Shown in pieces: positions 6,674 to 9,247 of a DNA stretch of 9,247 nucleotides. This stretch comes from an uncultured Rickettsiales bacterium (lineage in GTDB: Bacteria > Pseudomonadota > Alphaproteobacteria > Rickettsiales > UBA1997). The position numbers and the translations under genes were made by a program. The DNA lies in assembly GCA_948744995.1 (NCBI GenBank), contig CAPZCD010000043.1:1-9247 (forward strand). Direction: 5' to 3'. Each line of letters starts with the position of its first letter. The first letter of the stretch is position 1. The notes below the pieces were generated by a model, which saw only the letters and a program-made list of their open reading frames with translations, was not told where the DNA came from and did not search any database.

Positions 6674-6943
6674 ATGGGAGAAGGTAATAGAATATCAAAA
6701 AGTGCACCACCACCAATGGTTGATGATGTAATTAATAATAAATCGACAGTAATAATGAGTGTGTCAACTCCCATCACTAAACCGCTATCCAAAGATGGTG
6801 GCATCCTTAATAGAGAAGCAGTAAAGGATTTAGTTTCTGCCCTCGCCTGTAATAGTGGTTTGAAAAACATGGAAGGAGGAATAAGTAGTTCCTCGGATAT
6901 GAATAAGCCTATTACAAGTGGTATTGTAGAAAGGCAGAGATGA
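6674..6943 (+). CDS. Hypothetical 89-residue protein
   Basis: I do not recognise this protein. It is polar and soluble-looking, without a signal peptide or membrane segment. The N-terminal half is rich in Ser, Pro, Thr and Lys (APPP at 11-14, STPITKPLSK at 31-40) and probably disordered; a single amphipathic helix is likely at about 46-60 (NREAVKDLVSALACN); a Gly/Ser-rich tail follows (68-75). There is one Cys (59). The start is fixed by an excellent Shine-Dalgarno sequence 6 nt upstream. The gene begins 40 nt after the efp stop, so it may be read from the efp promoter; I see no terminator between them. It converges on murE. A real gene is likely; its function is unknown. Confidence 0.65.
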   Translation: MGEGNRISKSAPPPMVDDVINNKSTVIMSVSTPITKPLSKDGGILNREAVKDLVSALACNSGLKNMEGGISSSSDMNKPITSGIVERQR

Positions 6944-6947
6944 TAGA

Positions 6948-6981
6948 TTTTTGAAATTTTTAGTTAACGCTTATTCAAAAA
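6948..6981. repeat. AT-only inverted repeat between convergent genes
   Basis: TTTTTGAA (6948-6955) and TTCAAAAA (6974-6981) form an 8-bp inverted repeat with an 18-nt loop in the 48-bp gap between the 89-residue ORF and the end of murE. The position suits a bidirectional terminator, but the stem has one G-C pair and neither side is followed by a proper U tract, so termination is doubtful. Confidence 0.3.
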
Positions 6982-6991
6982 CCTGAAGATT

Positions 6992-8485
6992 CTAAACATT
7001 CCCCAAAACCACCTCTTCTTCCGAGAAATGTACCTTAACTTTGCCTATTATCTGGTAATTTTCGTGTCCTTTTCCCAGAAGAATTAATATATCATCCTTC
7101 TGCATTAAAGACAGAGCAAACTTAATAGCCTCTTCCCTACCACCATCAAAATTATATAAATTAGCATCATTTTTATCACAACCAGCTATTACCTCATCTC
7201 TTATAGTTTTAGCATTCTCCGTCCTTGGATTATCATCCGTGACTATAGTAACATCAGAATATTGTTGCGCTATACGTCCCATAATTGGTCGCTTACTCTT
7301 ATCTCTATCCCCACCAAGACCGAACAACGATATCAACTTGCCGTTTCCCAATTTTGTTAGATGTTTTTTAATTATACCCAAAACAGTCTCATAGGATGTA
7401 GGAGTATGTGCATAGTCTATATAAACATATCCCTCTGTTTTTGTTTTTGCCACAAATTTCATACGGCCATCAGCCGCGGAAACATAACCTAAAGTATCAA
7501 CTATATCCTCTAAACTCACTTTAAGATTTAATGAGTAAACAAAAACTAAAGCCTCAAGTAAATTTAATACCTGAAAATCCCCAAATAATCTTGTTTTTAC
7601 CTTATACTCTTTAGTCAAAAATCTAAAGCTAAATTCCTGAAATCCATCATTAATTTCATTTGATAATATCTTAAAATCAGCATCTTCACTATAACCAAAT
7701 GTCAAAATTCTATAGTTTTTATCTATACAAATTTTCCTTATTCTATCGTAATATTCTGTATCCGGATTTAGAACTACTGTAGCATGATCTTTGCAATGAT
7801 TTTCAAATAACTTCATCTTACAACTGAAGTAATTTTCCATATTTTTATGGTAATCCAAATGTTCGTGGTTGCAAATATTCGTTACACCGGCAACATCTAC
7901 TTTTAGACCATCAAAACGTCTAGTATCAAGTCCTTGGCTTGTTATTTCTAAAGCTACAAAATCTATATTTTGCTTAACTTTCAGGAAATTCAGCTTTTTA
8001 TATAGATCAACAATTTCCATCATGGTCAAGCTACTAGTCTTATCGGTTTTGTCTTGATATTTCATACCAAGAGTACCTATAGAAGCACAATTATAGCCGA
8101 GCCTATCGAGTATTTGTCTAATAAATTCAACAACTGAGGTCTTTCCCTGAGTCCCAGTTATACCCAAAAGATGCTGCGGAAAAATGTTACCATAAAACTT
8201 CTTTAATAAAGAAACTAAGATGTCTCTAGTATTGGTACATTTTATAACAACTATACCTTTAGTTGCTAAAGTTAAATCGTATTTATCCTCTATAACTATA
8301 GCTCTAGCTCCATTTTTAATAGCTGCGTCAACAAAATCAATTCCTTTGTTGGTAATACCATCTATAGCTACAAAAATACTGTTGTTCTTGACTAATCTGG
8401 AATCACTTTCTATTGATTCTACATTAAAATCTGAATAGCTTTGTGTATTAACTTCTAGTCCGTCTAATATTTGTGATAAAAACAT
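6992..8485 (-). CDS. murE: UDP-N-acetylmuramoyl-tripeptide synthetase MurE (meso-diaminopimelate-adding)
   Basis: MurE adds the third amino acid of the peptidoglycan stem to UDP-MurNAc-L-Ala-D-Glu in the cytoplasm. The 497-residue protein has an N-terminal UDP-binding domain (ESDSR 26-30), the P-loop GTQGKTS (111-117), HEHLDYH (207-213), Lys223 at the place of the carbamylated lysine, GDFQVLN (302-308), DGR (339-341), YAHTP (358-362), the meso-diaminopimelate-selecting DNPR (418-421) and GKGHE (471-475). The DNPR motif indicates diaminopimelate-type, Gram-negative peptidoglycan. The segment before the TNI strand, usually SSH, reads TSQ (182-184). AGAAGG at 8496-8491 lies 5 nt before the ATG, a good ribosome binding site. 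No murF or mraY adjoins it, so the gene is outside the usual dcw cluster order. The assignment is secure. Confidence 0.96.
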   Translation of the reverse strand: MFLSQILDGLEVNTQSYSDFNVESIESDSRLVKNNSIFVAIDGITNKGIDFVDAAIKNGARAIVIEDKYDLTLATKGIVVIKCTNTRDILVSLLKKFYGNIFPQHLLGITGTQGKTSVVEFIRQILDRLGYNCASIGTLGMKYQDKTDKTSSLTMMEIVDLYKKLNFLKVKQNIDFVALEITSQGLDTRRFDGLKVDVAGVTNICNHEHLDYHKNMENYFSCKMKLFENHCKDHATVVLNPDTEYYDRIRKICIDKNYRILTFGYSEDADFKILSNEINDGFQEFSFRFLTKEYKVKTRLFGDFQVLNLLEALVFVYSLNLKVSLEDIVDTLGYVSAADGRMKFVAKTKTEGYVYIDYAHTPTSYETVLGIIKKHLTKLGNGKLISLFGLGGDRDKSKRPIMGRIAQQYSDVTIVTDDNPRTENAKTIRDEVIAGCDKNDANLYNFDGGREEAIKFALSLMQKDDILILLGKGHENYQIIGKVKVHFSEEEVVLGNV

Positions 8486-8531
8486 AAAAACCTTCTTTTT
8501 CAGTTGTTATTTTGTGTATAAATCTTGTCTT

Positions 8532-8559
8532 AATGTACTCCCTGTTAATCATCTGTCAA
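8532..8559 (-). promoter_or_regulatory. Putative sigma70 promoter of murE
   Basis: On the minus strand a perfect TTGACA (8559-8554) is followed after 16 nt by TACATT (8537-8532), four of six matches to the -10 consensus. The predicted start near 8525 leaves a leader of about 40 nt carrying the AGAAGG ribosome binding site. Confidence 0.55.
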
Positions 8560-8663
8560 TAGGGCTGGCAAATTCTATATTTATACTTTACTATTCTTTG
8601 TATTGTTATAATGGTTTTATTATTCTTACACAGTTTTCAATTGTTGGTTGATAATACCACCGC

Positions 8664-8684
8664 TTTCACAAACCTTTCACAAAC
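8664..8684 (+). repeat. Tandem TTTCACAAAC repeat
   Basis: TTTCACAAAC occurs at 8664-8673 and 8675-8684, an 11-bp period with one spacer base. It abuts the left arm of the large inverted repeat. The 11-bp phasing would place both copies on the same face of the helix, as in iteron or operator arrays, but there are only two copies. Confidence 0.55.
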
Positions 8685-8742
8685 TTTTACTCTAATAATA
8701 TCCCGCGCCTCTCTGGATATAGAGAGTATTATTAGAGTAAAA
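8685..8742. repeat. Perfect 16-bp inverted repeat with nested hairpin
   Basis: The left arm TTTTACTCTAATAATA (8685-8700) is the exact reverse complement of the right arm (8727-8742). Inside it, CTCTCT (8709-8714) pairs with AGAGAG (8721-8726) around a GGATAT loop. The two stems stack continuously on the right side, with an 8-nt GC-rich bulge TCCCGCGC (8701-8708) on the left side. There is no U tract after either end, so it is not an ordinary terminator. No target-site duplication is visible at the ends. It lies between the leftward murE promoter and a rightward promoter at 8843. Confidence 0.8.
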
Positions 8743-8842
8743 AATTATAGCAAATACGAATTGTTATCAAAAAAACCTAACAATTATCTAACTATAATCG
8801 ACCGTTGGTAAGCAAACCCTATACTTGCATCGCGGTTGTTTA

Positions 8843-8871
8843 TTGACTTTTATCCATTTATACCGTATAAT
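8843..8871 (+). promoter_or_regulatory. Near-consensus sigma70 promoter without a clear gene
   Basis: TTGACT (8843-8848, five of six) and a perfect TATAAT (8866-8871) are separated by exactly 17 bp, the best promoter match in the window. The predicted start is near 8878. Nothing recognisable follows except a 14-codon ORF (8905-8949) and an overlapping 22-codon ORF (8940-9008). The transcript may be a small RNA, a peptide leader, or the start of a transcript for a gene to the right of the window. Confidence 0.65.
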
Positions 8872-8904
8872 ATCTATATATTTATTAAACAATTTTTATA
8901 TAAA

Positions 8905-8949
8905 ATGAAAAATAAAATTGTATTTAGCAGAAGCTGGCAATGGTGGTGA
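8905..8949 (+). CDS. Possible 14-codon leader peptide ORF (WQWW end)
   Basis: The ATG lies about 27 nt after the predicted start of the strong promoter, the same distance as for the real genes here. The peptide is MKNKIVFSRSWQWW and ends in TGA. Three of its last four codons are TGG (Trp), which resembles attenuator leader peptides. No Shine-Dalgarno sequence is present, and I see no convincing terminator/antiterminator pair; only a weak hairpin GTGG/CCAC with inner GATA/TATC (about 8943-8965) follows. An overlapping frame at 8940-9008 would encode a 22-residue hydrophobic peptide (MVVISYLSTVL...). Either may be chance. Confidence 0.25.
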   Translation: MKNKIVFSRSWQWW

Positions 8950-9048
8950 TAAGCTATCTATCCACTGTGCTATGCAATTTATTTTTACATTTTAAATTTT
9001 TAAATTAATCCAAAAAGTTTTTTATAGTTTTAAAATCCAATGTAACCT

Positions 9049-9198
9049 ATAGGTCGTATAGCACGTATTATATTTCAGTAGATATTTCTACTATATCAAC
9101 CATTTTAATAAAATTAATTTAACCCCACTCTCCCTTTTTACCCCAACTTCATCCATATTTTTAGCTGATAGGTCAATATACTACTGAATATGTTAACC
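9049..9198. repeat. Two related ATAGGTC-TATA segments, weakly dif-like
   Basis: ATAGGTC followed by TATA occurs at 9049-9060 and, with one extra base, at 9168-9180. Downstream of the second copy, 9171-9181 and 9188-9198 are imperfect inverted arms of 11 bp (8 of 11 pairing) around a 6-bp centre, the layout of XerC/XerD sites; the right arm ATATGTTAACC shares ATGTTAA with the usual XerD arm. In addition TTCAGTAG (9074-9081) and CTACTGAA (9181-9188) are exact inverse copies. The resemblance is partial and the sequence AT-rich, so this is a weak call. Confidence 0.3.
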
Positions 9199-9214
9199 CC
9201 AACCTCGCTTTTTA
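9119..9214 (+). repeat. Imperfect 22-bp direct repeat, copies 9119-9140 and 9193-9214
   Basis: The two copies share TTAACCCCA, then CTC near the middle and C plus TTTTTA at the end, 19 of 22 positions identical, with start points 74 bp apart. The C-rich core stands out against the AT-rich background. No function can be assigned. Confidence 0.5.
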
Positions 9215-9247
9215 AATTTTCTTAAATTCTTTAAAAGCCCTTGAAAA

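Larger units (their letters stand above)
8486..9247. other. Gene-free, repeat-rich right end
   Basis: No protein or RNA gene is recognisable over about 760 bp. An open frame of 66 codons at 8611-8811 exists, but its ATG overlaps a TATAAT and it runs through a perfect inverted repeat, so I do not count it. From left to right the stretch holds the murE promoter, a tandem 11-bp repeat, a large hairpin element (8685-8742), a near-consensus promoter (8843-8871) with only tiny ORFs after it, a 10-bp palindrome ACCTATAGGT (9045-9054), a small hairpin (9077-9092) and two sets of imperfect repeats towards 9214. Confidence 0.6.

Noticed and set aside
6649..6870. 73-codon frame antisense to the 89-residue ORF
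   Set aside because: It has no ribosome binding site, whereas the plus-strand ORF has AAGGAGG at ideal spacing; it is a shadow.
8685..8742. Miniature transposon
   Set aside because: Only 26 bp separate the arms, no flanking duplication is seen and no transposase is nearby, so the name is not justified.
8611..8811. 66-codon open frame on the plus strand
   Set aside because: No Shine-Dalgarno sequence, the ATG lies inside a TATAAT, the frame runs through the perfect inverted repeat, and the product resembles no known family. Most likely chance.
8486..9247. tRNA, tmRNA, SRP RNA or CRISPR array in the gene-free right end
   Set aside because: No cloverleaf, T-loop motif, SRP core or regularly spaced repeat series could be found by reading both strands; the repeats present occur only twice.

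Overview
The window is an AT-rich bacterial chromosome segment (roughly two thirds A+T by eye) with tightly spaced genes, the standard bacterial code (TGG for Trp, TGA as stop) and weak or absent Shine-Dalgarno sequences on several genes. A HAD class IIA hydrolase that I associate mainly with alphaproteobacteria, alphaproteobacterial-type IscU, GrpE and EF-P, two outer-membrane PagL-like proteins and a meso-diaminopimelate-type MurE together suggest a Gram-negative alphaproteobacterium, plausibly a host-associated Rickettsiales- or Holosporales-like lineage. That placement is inference, not proof.

Layout from left to right. 1-433 has no gene and carries one inverted repeat and a promoter. 434-1855 (+) is a Mur ligase of the MurC/Mpl class. 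1958-3128 (+) holds two adjacent paralogous PagL-like outer-membrane lipid A deacylase candidates behind a consensus -35 promoter. 5864-3165 (-) is a compact four-gene run: grpE, iscU, a HAD hydrolase and an OmpR-family response regulator, with the last three joined by a 2-nt gap and an ATGA overlap. 6076-6633 (+) is efp, divergent from grpE and probably starting at GTG. 6674-6943 (+) is an unrecognised 89-residue protein with the best ribosome binding site in the window. 8485-6992 (-) is murE. 8486-9247 has no recognisable gene but is structurally the richest part: a 16-bp perfect inverted repeat with a nested hairpin, a tandem 11-bp repeat, a near-consensus sigma70 promoter followed only by tiny ORFs, and a cluster of short direct and inverted repeats.

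Functionally the genes cover cell-envelope construction (MurC/Mpl-like ligase, MurE, PagL-like proteins) and housekeeping (protein folding, Fe-S cluster assembly, translation). Every promoter I propose lies so that the transcript would start about 15-30 nt before the start codon, which makes the predictions mutually consistent. I do not see a mobile element, CRISPR array, defence locus or a clearly new multi-gene system. The best leads are the structured, apparently gene-free right end, the small orphan protein at 6674, and the tandem PagL-like pair.
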